NCBI GenBank assembly: GCA_036419695.1
Contig: CP143946.1
Coordinates: forward strand, 3,776,001 to 3,840,000
DNA: 64,000 nt
Direction: 5' to 3'
DNA from: [Clostridium] symbiosum
GTDB lineage: Bacteria > Bacillota > Clostridia > Lachnospirales > Lachnospiraceae
How positions within the stretch are numbered: position 1 is the first letter of the stretch; each line of letters begins with the position of its first letter. Positions 8,895 through 17,014 of the stretch are shown piece by piece. The notes beneath the pieces were generated by a model. That model was not told the origin of the DNA, did not search any database, and saw nothing but the letters and a program-made list of their open reading frames with translations. The translations under genes and the position numbers were made by a program.

Positions 8895-9536
8895 CTAACG
8901 CGGAAAATCATCATGTCTTTCTTCCCATTTCTTTTGATAGTTTTCCCTCATCTTTGAAGTCCGCAAACGCATCCCACAATCAAGAATGATAATAATCAGC
9001 GATGTAATGCCAATTGCGCACCACATAAGAATCTGGCTGCATTTTTCGTATTCTCTCCATCCGCCGCTCTCCCATAAAATGATAACCGTCACCAAAGACA
9101 TAATCGTATACGAGAAGTAATGCAGTTCCGCCAATAAATAGGAGACCGACTTTTCGTTCATTTCATATTTTAACCCGCGCGTTTTTGTTTCCCAGTTCAG
9201 CCCCGGCACCTTCGGCTCTATATAGCTTGCTATATATTCTCCAACCCGAATCATGCTTTCATGGTAAAAAATCAGACGGCACTTTGTCAACAGCAAAACG
9301 AAAAAGGTAATTATGTAGAAACTGGCATCACGATTATAGTATGCCAGCAGATAGATGGCGCTTACTGCAGTAAAAATGAACATATAGATCTGATTTGACG
9401 CATCGATATAGCCTTGAATCTCATCCCGCAGAGTCTTATATTCTTCCAGAATTCCGTAGTCCGCCTCCATCTTTTGGACTTCTCCGGCCCTGATTTTTTT
9501 CTTTTTTAACGCTTTCGCTGCCTTATCCTTTGACAT
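8895..9536 (-). CDS. Four-helix membrane protein of unknown function
   Basis: 213 residues. A basic, charged N-terminus (KALKKKKIRAGE) precedes two adjacent membrane helices (about 50-68 IYMFIFTAVSAIYLLAYY and 72-90 FYIITFFVLLLT), a soluble linker of 45 residues, two more helices (about 140-158 and 170-188) and a basic tail. The paired-helix, cytoplasm-heavy layout recalls SLATT-type sensors, but no motif proves it. The last codons abut the tRNA-Thr terminator. I do not recognise the family. Confidence 0.65.
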   Translation of the reverse strand: MSKDKAAKALKKKKIRAGEVQKMEADYGILEEYKTLRDEIQGYIDASNQIYMFIFTAVSAIYLLAYYNRDASFYIITFFVLLLTKCRLIFYHESMIRVGEYIASYIEPKVPGLNWETKTRGLKYEMNEKSVSYLLAELHYFSYTIMSLVTVIILWESGGWREYEKCSQILMWCAIGITSLIIIILDCGMRLRTSKMRENYQKKWEERHDDFPR

Positions 9537-9818
9537 ATATCCCCCTCCTGTCTCTCCCTTTCTATCTCCTGCGTTCCCGTTTCTTCCTCCTGCTTTTCTT
9601 CCCCCGTTTCCCTTTGCTTTCTCTTTCCTTCATCTTACAACGATTTCTGCCGGAAAACCAGTCCCTGCCGGAATTTCTAAATCAGGAAAAATCCATCTTT
9701 CACTTCTGTATTTCATGCGCCACTATCGGCATCCCTGCATGAAAACAACCATGTCTACAAAAACAGCACAAAGTTTCCATATCTCTCCTGAGCAGCTCCA
9801 TCTGCCGGTTCTCCGGCG

Positions 9819-10022
9819 CTACGCATCCTTCAGATCCATGTATCCGTGATATCCCATCCTCTTGCAGAAACGGATGACCGATGCCTCGCTGCGGTTGGAG
9901 TCCGCGGCTATCTGAGCCAGCGTAAGATGTGTAATGGCGTCCGGATTTTCTACCAGAGCCTGCGTAAAAGCTTTCTCCGCCTCGGCCGGAAGGGAATTAA
10001 AAATCTGATTTTTACCAACCAT
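9819..10022 (-). pseudogene. Truncated RpiR-family regulator (HTH only)
   Basis: A 67-residue product that contains only the HTH_6 domain of MurR/RpiR regulators: LPAEAEKAFTQALVENPD, LTLAQIAADSNRSEASVIRFCKRMGYHGYMDLKDA. The family is normally about 280 residues with a sugar-phosphate-binding SIS domain; here a stop follows the HTH and no SIS coding is visible in any frame downstream. It is either a gene remnant or, less likely, a stand-alone DNA-binding protein that could act dominant-negatively. Confidence 0.6.
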
Positions 10023-10142
10023 TCATTCATGTTTTTCCTCCATAATCAGATTTTGCAAATGAAGTTTTTATTTTTAATATTTGAAAATGATGATATGTCG
10101 CCCTATCGCTATTATCATGTCCGTTTGTCCGGTTCTCAGAAT

Positions 10143-10186
10143 AAAAAAGAGTGGACACCGAAAAATAACGGTTTTCACTCTTTTTT
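10143..10186. terminator. Bidirectional terminator
   Basis: An 11-bp perfect stem AAAAAAGAGTG/CACTCTTTTTT with an inner CCG/CGG pair. A second CACTCTTTTTT copy follows at once. Confidence 0.75.
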
Positions 10187-10235
10187 ATTTCACTCTTTTT
10201 TTATTGATTGACGGCGCAGCCTGTAGAGACATATC

Positions 10236-10793
10236 TCAGATAAATTCAAACGTCTGCTGCTCATAGTCCATGGTGCTTTTCAGCTCCCCGGGCGTCTGTT
10301 TCAGCAGTTCCCGGTAATCTCCGCCGGCCGACAGCCAGCTTTCAAGCTGTTCCTGTTTCAGAATCAACGGCATCCTGTCATGGATTTTCCTCACAGATTC
10401 GTTGGGTTCCGTCGTCAAAATTACAAAATGGGGTTCGTCTCCCTCAAACCGGTAACAGCCCGCAAAATACAGTTTTCTTCCCGCCGCGGGCTCGAAAACT
10501 GCCTTTTCACCCGCGCGGTTCCATTCGTAGAAGCCGCCGGCCGGTACCGCCACGCGGCGCCTGGCCATGCAGTCCCGGAACATCGCCTTTTCCGGCGCAG
10601 TTTCCACACGTGCGTTATAAACCGTCTGCCCGCTGCCCCTGCCCTCGCTGACTGCAGGATGAAAGCCCCAGTACATCTTCCTTCGCACTATCGTTTTGCC
10701 CCTCTCCGAAACCAGCACCGCCGCTTCGTCACAGGGACGCACATCCGTCCGGATTCCGGACGTTTCATCTTCCGTAAAATATCTGCTGCACAT
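10236..10793 (-). CDS. SOS-response-associated peptidase / abasic-site shield (YedK/HMCES family)
   Basis: SRAP proteins cross-link to abasic sites in single-stranded DNA through an N-terminal cysteine. Starting at 10793 gives Met-Cys2-Ser-Arg-Tyr-Phe, the required N-terminus, so the 12 codons upstream of it in the open frame are not used. Other family residues: YNARVETA (Asn and Arg contacts), RVAVPAGGFYEW (catalytic Glu) and HDRMPLIL (catalytic His). 185 residues, slightly short but complete. It follows rlmB on the same strand with a gap of about 75 bases. Confidence 0.92.
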   Translation of the reverse strand: MCSRYFTEDETSGIRTDVRPCDEAAVLVSERGKTIVRRKMYWGFHPAVSEGRGSGQTVYNARVETAPEKAMFRDCMARRRVAVPAGGFYEWNRAGEKAVFEPAAGRKLYFAGCYRFEGDEPHFVILTTEPNESVRKIHDRMPLILKQEQLESWLSAGGDYRELLKQTPGELKSTMDYEQQTFEFI

Positions 10794-10867
10794 AATCTCT
10801 TCCGTATGTCCTGAATGGTTACTGTTCACGGCCCTGCAAAAACCGCAGTTCTGTGGAGAGTAAGGCC

Positions 10868-11674
10868 CTAATTCATCCTCTGCCTTACTATCTCATAGGC
10901 AAGGACACCTGCCGCCACCGAGGCATTCAGGGAATCGATATCGCCCTTCATCGGGATGGATGCCACCATATCGCATTTTTCCTTCACCAGGCGGCTGACG
11001 CCGTCTCCCTCGCCTCCAATTACCAGGCCAATCGGCCCTTTCAGGTTCAGGCGGTACATCACCTCTCCGCCCATATCGGCACAGACGAACCAGAGTCCCT
11101 TTTCCTTCAGCTCCTCAATGGTGGCTGAAATATTGGTCACCTTGGCAACCGGCGTATAATTGATCGCACCGGCCGACGTCTTCGCCACTGTGGAAGTGAG
11201 TCCGACGGCCCGTCTTTTCGGTATAATTACCCCGTGTGCCCCCGCCTGGTTGGCCGTCCTGATGATCGCGCCGAGATTGTGGGGATCTTCGATTCCGTCC
11301 AGAATAAAGAGAAACGGCGGCTCGCCCTTCTCCTCAGCCAGTTTGAACATGTCCTCTATTTCCGCGTATTTGTATGCGGCGGCATAGGCGATCACGCCCT
11401 GGTGTTTCCCGGTATCGGAGAGCTGATCCAGTCTCTCTTTCGCAACATAATTGATAATCGTATCCTGTTTTCTGGCTTCCCTGGTGATGGTCTTCACCGG
11501 GCCGTCCTGGCAGCCGTCCAGCACAAAGAGCTTGTCTATCGTCTTTCCCGAACGGAACGCCTCCAGCACCGCATTGCGCCCCTCTATCGTCAGTTCTTCA
11601 AATCTTACACTGTCTTCACCTGCATCGTTTCCGGTATCTCCGGCTTTGCAGGCGCTGGTGTCATTCTGTTTCAT
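10868..11674 (-). CDS. rlmB: 23S rRNA (guanosine-2'-O)-methyltransferase, TrmH/SpoU family
   Basis: Methylates the ribose of a conserved 23S rRNA guanosine. The substrate-binding N-domain starts at FEELTIEGRNAVLEAFRSG. The SpoU knot motifs are all present: NLGAIIRTANQAGAHGVIIP, LVIGGEGDGVSRLV and IPMKGDIDSLNASVAAGVL. The open frame begins at 11698, but AGGAGG sits about 12 bases before the ATG at 11674, which also gives the smaller (14-base) overlap with mrnC. The start between these two remains open. It belongs to the cysS-mrnC-rlmB run. Confidence 0.94.
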   Translation of the reverse strand: MKQNDTSACKAGDTGNDAGEDSVRFEELTIEGRNAVLEAFRSGKTIDKLFVLDGCQDGPVKTITREARKQDTIINYVAKERLDQLSDTGKHQGVIAYAAAYKYAEIEDMFKLAEEKGEPPFLFILDGIEDPHNLGAIIRTANQAGAHGVIIPKRRAVGLTSTVAKTSAGAINYTPVAKVTNISATIEELKEKGLWFVCADMGGEVMYRLNLKGPIGLVIGGEGDGVSRLVKEKCDMVASIPMKGDIDSLNASVAAGVLAYEIVRQRMN

Positions 11675-12152
11675 CCGTTTTACTTTCCTCCTGCCCATTC
11701 AGCGCTTCCGGTCCGCCATCCGCCTCAATCTCGCCCAACTTTGAAAGGCCGTGGCCTAAAAGTTCAGCCATCCTCCCCATCTGTTCCGTCAGGTAGAGAT
11801 ATCCCATCAGGGCCTCAAATCCGGTTGCCATCCTGTAGTCTTTCATTGTGGCATGCTTTGCCATCGTCACCGATTTGGCGTTTCTGCCTCTTCTGTATAC
11901 GGCCTTTTCCTCCTCGGTCAGCTCTTCCTCCAAAACCTTATAGAAATTGGCCTGGGCCTCCGCCTTGACAAGGGCTGCCGTCCTCTTATGCATCTTGTTG
12001 ACCTGGGTGTTGCCGTGATTCATGACAAAGGTGCGGATTGCCAGCTCATAAACGGCATCCCCCAGATATGCCAAGGCCAGGGGAGAATATTCCCTGGCCT
12101 CTACTTTTTTCAATTTCAGCGCATCTTTAAAACAGTTCAGGCACGTTTCCAT
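11661..12152 (-). CDS. mrnC: Mini-ribonuclease III (23S rRNA maturation)
   Basis: RNase III catalytic domain without a dsRNA-binding domain, 163 residues as in Bacillus MrnC. Key motif YLGDAVYELAIRTFVM near residue 29 and the second acidic helix FEALMGYLYLTEQ near residue 115. It trims 23S rRNA ends. It overlaps cysS by 16 bases and rlmB by about 14, so the three are one transcript. The C-terminus adds an acidic tail. Confidence 0.95.
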   Translation of the reverse strand: METCLNCFKDALKLKKVEAREYSPLALAYLGDAVYELAIRTFVMNHGNTQVNKMHKRTAALVKAEAQANFYKVLEEELTEEEKAVYRRGRNAKSVTMAKHATMKDYRMATGFEALMGYLYLTEQMGRMAELLGHGLSKLGEIEADGGPEALNGQEESKTDETE

Positions 12153-13540
12153 TTAACGCCCTCTCTTGTGTCTTCCAGGACAATTCCCATGTCCAGAAGT
12201 TTTCCGCGGATCTCGTCTGCCAGGGCAAAGTTCTTGTCTTTTCTGGCCTGCTGTCTCTGCGCAATCATATCCTCGATCTCGCTGTCCAGGATTTCTTCTT
12301 TCTTCTCCGTAATGATTCCGAGTACGTCACAGAGCTTCTCGATGGTTTCCTTCATCCAGGTTAAATATTCCTCAGACGCTCCGGCAGCCGTCGTATTGCT
12401 GAATTTCACCAGCTCGAAAATGGCGGAAATCGCGTCGGCCGTGTTGAAATCGTCGTCCATGGCATCTTCAAACTTCTGAACGAATTCCTTCGCAGCGTTT
12501 ACATTCTCTTTCTCAGCGTCCGTCATAACGCCTTCTGCCGTCTTCAGTCCGTCATTCAGCTTCTCTACCGCCGTGAGGATTCTCTCGAGGCCGTTCTTGG
12601 AAGCTTCCATCAGCTCGGCGCTGAAGTTGAGCGGGCTTCTGTAGTGGGCGCTCAGCATGAAGAAACGCAGAACCTGAAGGTCATACTTCTCGCTGATTTC
12701 CCTGACAGTAAAGAAATTGCCGAGGGACTTCGACATCTTCCTGTTGTCAATGTTTAAAAATGCATTGTGCATCCAGTATTTTGCAAATTCAGTTCCGTTG
12801 GATGCCTCACTCTGAGCAATCTCGTTCTCATGGTGCGGGAAAATCAGATCCTCTCCGCCCGCATGGATGTCGATGGAATCGCCCAGATATTTCTTGGACA
12901 TGACGGAGCACTCGATGTGCCAGCCCGGACGGCCGTTGCACCACGGTGACTCCCAGTACGGCTCCCCGTCTTTCTTCGGTTTCCAGAGCACAAAGTCGGT
13001 CGGATCTTCCTTGTCTTCCTCTCCCGTCACCTTGATCTCGCGGAAACCCGACTGGAGATCTTCCAGGTTCTTATGGGACAGCTTTCCATAGCCGTCAAAC
13101 GACTTGGTGCGGAAGTATACCGTGCCATCCTTGCCCGTGTAGGCATGGCCCTTGTCGATCAGATCCTGAATCATGTCGAGCATGCCGCAGATTTCCTCCG
13201 TTGCCAGCGGATGGGTGGTGGCCGGTTTCACGTTCATCATCGCCATATCTTTCTTGCACTCTTCGATATATCTCTTGGAGATGGTGTCGGCGTCCACGCC
13301 CTCTTCGATTGCTTTTTTAATAATCTTGTCATCCACGTCGGTAAAGTTGGATACATAGTTCACTTCATATCCCTTATACTCAAAATAACGTCTTACCGTG
13401 TCAAATACAATCATCGGCCTTGCGTTGCCGATATGAATAAAATTGTATACGGTTGGCCCGCATACATACATCTTAACCTTGCCTTCTTCCAGGGGGACAA
13501 ATTCTTCCTTTTTTCTGGTCAGAGTGTTGAAAATTTTCAT
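12137..13540 (-). CDS. cysS: Cysteinyl-tRNA synthetase
   Basis: Class I synthetase, 467 residues, full length. The HIGH motif appears as FIHIGNARPMIVFD, the zinc site uses CGPTVYN and WHIECSVMS with GGEDLIFPHHENEIAQ, and KMSKSLGNF is intact. C-terminal DALR domain present. It is the third gene of the minus-strand run (lipid kinase, ispF, cysS, mrnC, rlmB). No T-box leader is visible in the 69-base gap to ispF. Confidence 0.97.
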   Translation of the reverse strand: MKIFNTLTRKKEEFVPLEEGKVKMYVCGPTVYNFIHIGNARPMIVFDTVRRYFEYKGYEVNYVSNFTDVDDKIIKKAIEEGVDADTISKRYIEECKKDMAMMNVKPATTHPLATEEICGMLDMIQDLIDKGHAYTGKDGTVYFRTKSFDGYGKLSHKNLEDLQSGFREIKVTGEEDKEDPTDFVLWKPKKDGEPYWESPWCNGRPGWHIECSVMSKKYLGDSIDIHAGGEDLIFPHHENEIAQSEASNGTEFAKYWMHNAFLNIDNRKMSKSLGNFFTVREISEKYDLQVLRFFMLSAHYRSPLNFSAELMEASKNGLERILTAVEKLNDGLKTAEGVMTDAEKENVNAAKEFVQKFEDAMDDDFNTADAISAIFELVKFSNTTAAGASEEYLTWMKETIEKLCDVLGIITEKKEEILDSEIEDMIAQRQQARKDKNFALADEIRGKLLDMGIVLEDTREGVKWKRA

Positions 13541-13609
13541 ACTTTGCTTCTCCTGTTATTTCTTATCGTTATGATTGAATTTCCTTTTTATTAACTTACC
13601 TTCTTTGAT

Positions 13610-14158
13610 TTACCTGGCGGCCGAACAGCCGGAGCAGCCTCCGCAGCCGGAGCCCTGCATCATTTCCCTATCATAGCAGTAATTGTCTACCGTCGTCAAC
13701 AGGGTAATTGCCTGGGATGAAATTCCCTCTCCGCTTCCGGTGAACCCAAGGCCCTCCTCCGTCGTCGCTTTGACATTGACGCGGCTCTTCTCAATGCCGA
13801 GAGCCGCGGCGATATTCTCCATCATCTGCGGACGGTAGGCCAGAAGCTTCGGCTTTTGGGCAATGATTGTCGCATCGATATTCTCTATTATATAACAGTT
13901 CTCCTCCAGCAGCTTTCCCACGTGCTTTAACAGCTCAATACTGGATATTCCCTTGTAGGCAGGGTCCGTATCGGGAAAATGTTCTCCGATATCTCCAAGC
14001 GCGGCCGCCCCTAAAAGAGCATCCATCACCGCATGCACCAGTACATCGGCGTCGGAATGGCCCAGCAGGCCTTTCTCATATGGTATTTTTACGCCGCCGA
14101 GGATCAAATCCCGGCCCTCCGTCAGTCTATGGACATCATATCCCTGTCCGATTCTCAT
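13610..14158 (-). CDS. ispF: 2-C-methyl-D-erythritol 2,4-cyclodiphosphate synthase with Cys-rich tail
   Basis: Non-mevalonate isoprenoid enzyme. The start at 14158 gives MRIGQGYDVHRL and has AAAGGA 8 bases upstream; the frame upstream adds 7 residues. Metal ligands Asp8, His10 and His42 (GHSDADVLVHAVMDALLGAA) and the C-terminal TTEEGLGFTGSGEGI are present. The family ends near residue 157; here 25 more residues follow, ending GSGCGGCSGCSAAR (Cys172, 175, 178, plus Cys161), which resembles a metal- or cluster-binding tag. Its role is unknown. Confidence 0.95.
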   Translation of the reverse strand: MRIGQGYDVHRLTEGRDLILGGVKIPYEKGLLGHSDADVLVHAVMDALLGAAALGDIGEHFPDTDPAYKGISSIELLKHVGKLLEENCYIIENIDATIIAQKPKLLAYRPQMMENIAAALGIEKSRVNVKATTEEGLGFTGSGEGISSQAITLLTTVDNYCYDREMMQGSGCGGCSGCSAAR

Positions 14159-14205
14159 ATTGTCTATCCTTTCTGTCATTTAATTTCGTCATTCCTTTTA
14201 CTTCC

Positions 14206-15129
14206 TTATACAATGATCCTGACCTTCCGCTCAATACAGCGCACATGCAGATCGCTCTGGTACAGACAGCTCTCCCCATCCACATGAACCGCCATCGGCC
14301 TGTCCGTGTGAATCTGGACTTCCCTGCACTGGTAAGTTCTGAGTCCCTTATTATGGGAACGTTTTAACAGAGAACGCCAGAGGATCGACAGCACCTGCAT
14401 CTTCGAAGAATGGCTGACCGCACAAATCTCCAGTCTGCCGTCACTGCAGTCCGCTTTGGGCGCAAACTTGAATCCGTTCCCCTCAAAAGGATGGATATGC
14501 GCAGATATAAAATAAATGTAATTAAATTCTACCCTCTTGTTTCCGTCCAGCACGATATATCCCTTCGCTGGCCTTGCCATCAGGTACTGCTTGATACCGA
14601 CAAGAATGTAGTTCATCTTCTGAAGATGAATCCGGTTGAACAGTGGTTTTACTCTTGAATAAAGAAGATTATGACAGACAGCCGCATCCAGGCCGATGCC
14701 GGCGCTCACGGCAAATCTGCGGTGTTTCACTACATCATCTCCGTAGGTGACAACGCCGTAGTCCATAAGTTTATGATATTTGGGATGGAGAACCTTCTTT
14801 AAACATTTTCTCGGGGAGTGCGGAAGTTTCAGGCTCCTGGCAAGATCATTGCCGGAACCGGTCGGAATATACCCAAGCGTAATCGTATTGCAAAAAGAAA
14901 GCCCGTCCAGCACTTCATTAACCGTACCGTCTCCTCCAACAACCACAATGATCTTAGGTTCCTTGCACCCCTTCGTAAGCTGATCGGCAAACTCGGCCGC
15001 CTGTCCCGGCCTCTCCGTCAGAAATGCCTTGTATTCCACGCATTCCAGCTTCAGCAGTTTTTCAATTCTCTTCCAGACTTTATAACCGTATCCACTCCTG
15101 GAGTGGGGATTTATAATAAAATAATACAT
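14206..15129 (-). CDS. Diacylglycerol/lipid kinase family protein
   Basis: DAGK-catalytic/YegS-type kinase, 307 residues. Catalytic loop GGDGTVNEVLDGL and GYIPTGSGNDLARS are intact, and the N-terminus reads YYFIINPHSRSGYG. GGAGG 6 bases before the ATG at 15129 decides the start over the longer frame from 15165. It probably phosphorylates diacylglycerol for phospholipid recycling, but YegS-like lipid kinases with other substrates look the same. It heads the minus-strand run that continues into ispF. Confidence 0.88.
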   Translation of the reverse strand: MYYFIINPHSRSGYGYKVWKRIEKLLKLECVEYKAFLTERPGQAAEFADQLTKGCKEPKIIVVVGGDGTVNEVLDGLSFCNTITLGYIPTGSGNDLARSLKLPHSPRKCLKKVLHPKYHKLMDYGVVTYGDDVVKHRRFAVSAGIGLDAAVCHNLLYSRVKPLFNRIHLQKMNYILVGIKQYLMARPAKGYIVLDGNKRVEFNYIYFISAHIHPFEGNGFKFAPKADCSDGRLEICAVSHSSKMQVLSILWRSLLKRSHNKGLRTYQCREVQIHTDRPMAVHVDGESCLYQSDLHVRCIERKVRIIV

Positions 15130-15331
15130 CACAGCCTCCGTTGTTCTGTATATTTTAGTTACCATTCGCAGAACTGCCGAACCACTGCAGGGCTATGAAC
15201 CGTAACATTTTAAAGCGGCCGCCGGCAGGCAGAAGACCGCAAAAACATCTGTTTTATTCACTGTTTTTAATTATAGCATACTTCATAGTAAAAAGAGAAG
15301 AAAATTTCTATAAAATATTGTCAAAAAAGTA

Positions 15332-15360
15332 TTGACAATTGGATCAATAAATATTATACT
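15332..15360 (+). promoter_or_regulatory. Sigma-A promoter of the tRNA-Val/tRNA-Met pair
   Basis: TTGACA, 17-base spacer, TATACT; 33 bases before tRNA-Val. Confidence 0.85.
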
Positions 15361-15393
15361 ATCTAAGCAGTCGCGATTGAGGGACATGCAAAT

Positions 15394-15466
15394 GGGGTCT
15401 TAGCTCAGCTGGGAGAGCATCTGCCTTACAAGCAGAGGGTCATAGGTTCGAGCCCTATAGGCCCCA
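15394..15466 (+). tRNA. tRNA-Val (anticodon TAC)
   Basis: 73 nt. The acceptor is GGGGTCT/AGGCCCC with a G-T pair, and anticodon loop CTTACAA sits in stem TCTGC/GCAGA. Confidence 0.95.
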
Positions 15467-15481
15467 TTGAAAACAAAATAT

Positions 15482-15555
15482 GGCGGAATAGCTCAGTTGG
15501 CTAGAGCACACGGTTCATACCCGTGGTGTCGAGAGTTCAAATCTCCCTTCCGCTA
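15482..15555 (+). tRNA. tRNA with CAT anticodon (tRNA-Met, elongator type)
   Basis: 74 nt. The acceptor is GGCGGAA/TTCCGCT, and anticodon stem CACGG/CCGTG encloses TTCATAC. The first acceptor pair and the lack of three G-C pairs in the anticodon stem argue against the initiator. A lysidine-modified tRNA-Ile cannot be excluded by eye. This is the likely attachment neighbourhood of the following element. Confidence 0.88.
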
Positions 15556-15641
15556 CTAATTAATAGCCCTGAAATCCTTATTTTATAATGGTTCCGGGGT
15601 TTTTGCTTTTGAAAAAATTTGATTACACTTGATTACACTTT

Positions 15642-15866
15642 TTAAATAATCATCCGTATGTTAACTGCTTTTTCCAGTTCTCTTTCTTTTTCCGTTGCAT
15701 CTTTTTGGTCAAAACAATAATTTTTTAAAGATGTTTGCTCGTCTTCATGTCCTGCTTGCTCCCGAACCGTATTAAAATTAATGCCACAGTCAAATAATGA
15801 CGATATATATGTTTTCCTGGTTTTATGATTGCTTTTATTAGTTATCCCTGCACTACTACATAGTGT
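15642..15866 (-). pseudogene. C-terminal remnant of a tyrosine-family integrase
   Basis: Translation on the minus strand gives SNHKTRKTYISSLFDCG, then FNTVREQAGHEDEQTSLKNY, then CFDQKD and a charged tail to the stop at 15642. These are the His-x-x-Arg, the second His (AGHED) and the catalytic Tyr (KNYCFD) of tyrosine recombinases. The frame is cut by a stop just upstream at 15867, so about 200 core residues are missing. It lies 87 bases from the tRNA-Met gene, the usual place for an island integrase. Confidence 0.75.
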
Positions 15867-16044
15867 TTAATTAAGTAATATAATTAAAGGTGTAATACAC
15901 CACGGACGGGCATCAAACTTGTATCGTGCGGTGTCAGCAACAATTTTCTGTTCACTCACCAGAAAAACTTGCTCTTTGTTATCAAGTTATTATTTTTCAC
16001 CAACAGATTAGCCCATTGGTTCAAGTACAAATAATTTAGATCAC

Positions 16045-16263
16045 TCAAGTTCTTTTTGCTTTCGTTTCATCTGGCAGATAGGTTTTCCACCTTCCGTCAT
16101 TCGACTGCCAAATATCATAGGGGGGCTTTCTTAAAATTCTCTGCTTTTCTTTTTCTTGCATATCCTTTCGCACATCAGCCAAGTCGATTATCCCCTGTGT
16201 GATAGCATATTGCAATAAGTCGTTCTGTTCTTTATTCTCTTTATTTTCTATAAGATCTACCAC
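16045..16263 (-). pseudogene. N-terminal remnant of the same type of integrase
   Basis: 72 codons that end with EKQRILRKPPYDIWQSNDGR and WKTYLPDETKAKRT. This is the N-terminal DNA-binding segment typical of clostridial Tn916-like and island integrases (xxYxIWQGxDGRWxTYLPDE). It should continue into the SAM-like and catalytic domains, but a stop follows and the next 178 bases are unrelated. Together with 15642-15866 it suggests one integrase whose middle was lost or replaced. Confidence 0.6.
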
Positions 16264-16273
16264 CTTTAAAAAT

Positions 16274-16298
16274 AACCCCCTCAGTAAATGAGAGGGTT
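16274..16298 (-). terminator. Intrinsic terminator
   Basis: A 10-bp stem AACCCTCTCA/TGAGGGGGTT (minus sense) with 5-base loop and ATTTTT after it, just behind the hydrolase gene. Confidence 0.78.
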
Positions 16299-16307
16299 AG
16301 CTAAAAA

Positions 16308-16961
16308 TTAGTAACAGTAATAATGCCACTTTGTTTTCACATAAACACCTTTTCCCTGTCTGCCGCCGGACTGCCAAATGACATTGGACGGGAGGACACT
16401 GCCGTTCTCCAATAGCCACTTAGCATTAGCCCAGTTTCGTTCAGTCGGTTCTCTGTAATAGTTTCCATCTTTTATACACGCATACTGGCCTTTTTGAAAA
16501 ACAACCCCTTCAATTGTATCGGGGAAAGCTGGATGCACCACTCTGTTTAGAACAACAGAACCAATATATAGCTGCTCTTCATCAGAACAGCTTTGTGCCT
16601 CTCCACAAATCACATGCGCCATAGTATAAAGTTCTTCTTCAGTATATTCAAATAATGGATTATCTTGCAGATGTTCAGATTTGATATAAGCAAAACCAGC
16701 TTCTGTAGTTATGGTCGTCCACTCATTAAGGGAGCCAACTGTTTCGAAGGATGTGTTTTTTAATGATGTTCCAAGTACCTCTGACTCCTCATCCGGAGAA
16801 GAGTATATATCAAATTCCCCTTTTGCATACATTGTTTTTGTTTCATTAGTATTAATGCTTTCCTGTGCCGTACTATCGGTTTCTAGATTGTTCTTCTCCT
16901 GCCCAAAGGCAGGGCTGCAGTACAACAGTGTCATTAACAAAATTGCTACTATTCTTTTCAA
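16308..16961 (-). CDS. Exported SleB-type cell-wall hydrolase with SH3b domain
   Basis: 217 residues. Signal peptide 1-20 (MKRIVAILLMTLLYCSPAFG), a low-complexity linker, an SH3b-like wall-binding domain (about 45-100, GEFDIYSSPDEESEVLG), then a hydrolase_2/SleB domain (about 108-217) with EELYTMAHVICGEAQSC, the catalytic Glu in GEAQ, and IGSVVLNRVVHPAFPDTIEG. Such enzymes cleave peptidoglycan; in integrative elements they help a transfer or injection machine cross the wall. No other transfer gene is next to it. Confidence 0.85.
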   Translation of the reverse strand: MKRIVAILLMTLLYCSPAFGQEKNNLETDSTAQESINTNETKTMYAKGEFDIYSSPDEESEVLGTSLKNTSFETVGSLNEWTTITTEAGFAYIKSEHLQDNPLFEYTEEELYTMAHVICGEAQSCSDEEQLYIGSVVLNRVVHPAFPDTIEGVVFQKGQYACIKDGNYYREPTERNWANAKWLLENGSVLPSNVIWQSGGRQGKGVYVKTKWHYYCY

Positions 16962-17014
16962 TTCTATTCCTCCATATGGTTCAATTTATATGCTTTTAAG
17001 ACATTCTCAAGAAG

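Noticed and set aside
11234..11968. 244-codon + frame opposite rlmB and mrnC
   Set aside because: Antisense shadow of two well-supported genes; proline/arginine-rich as such shadows usually are.
15567..15610. Terminator behind tRNA-Met
   Set aside because: A CCCTGAA...TTCCGGGG pairing with a T-run exists but the stem is too broken to call with confidence.
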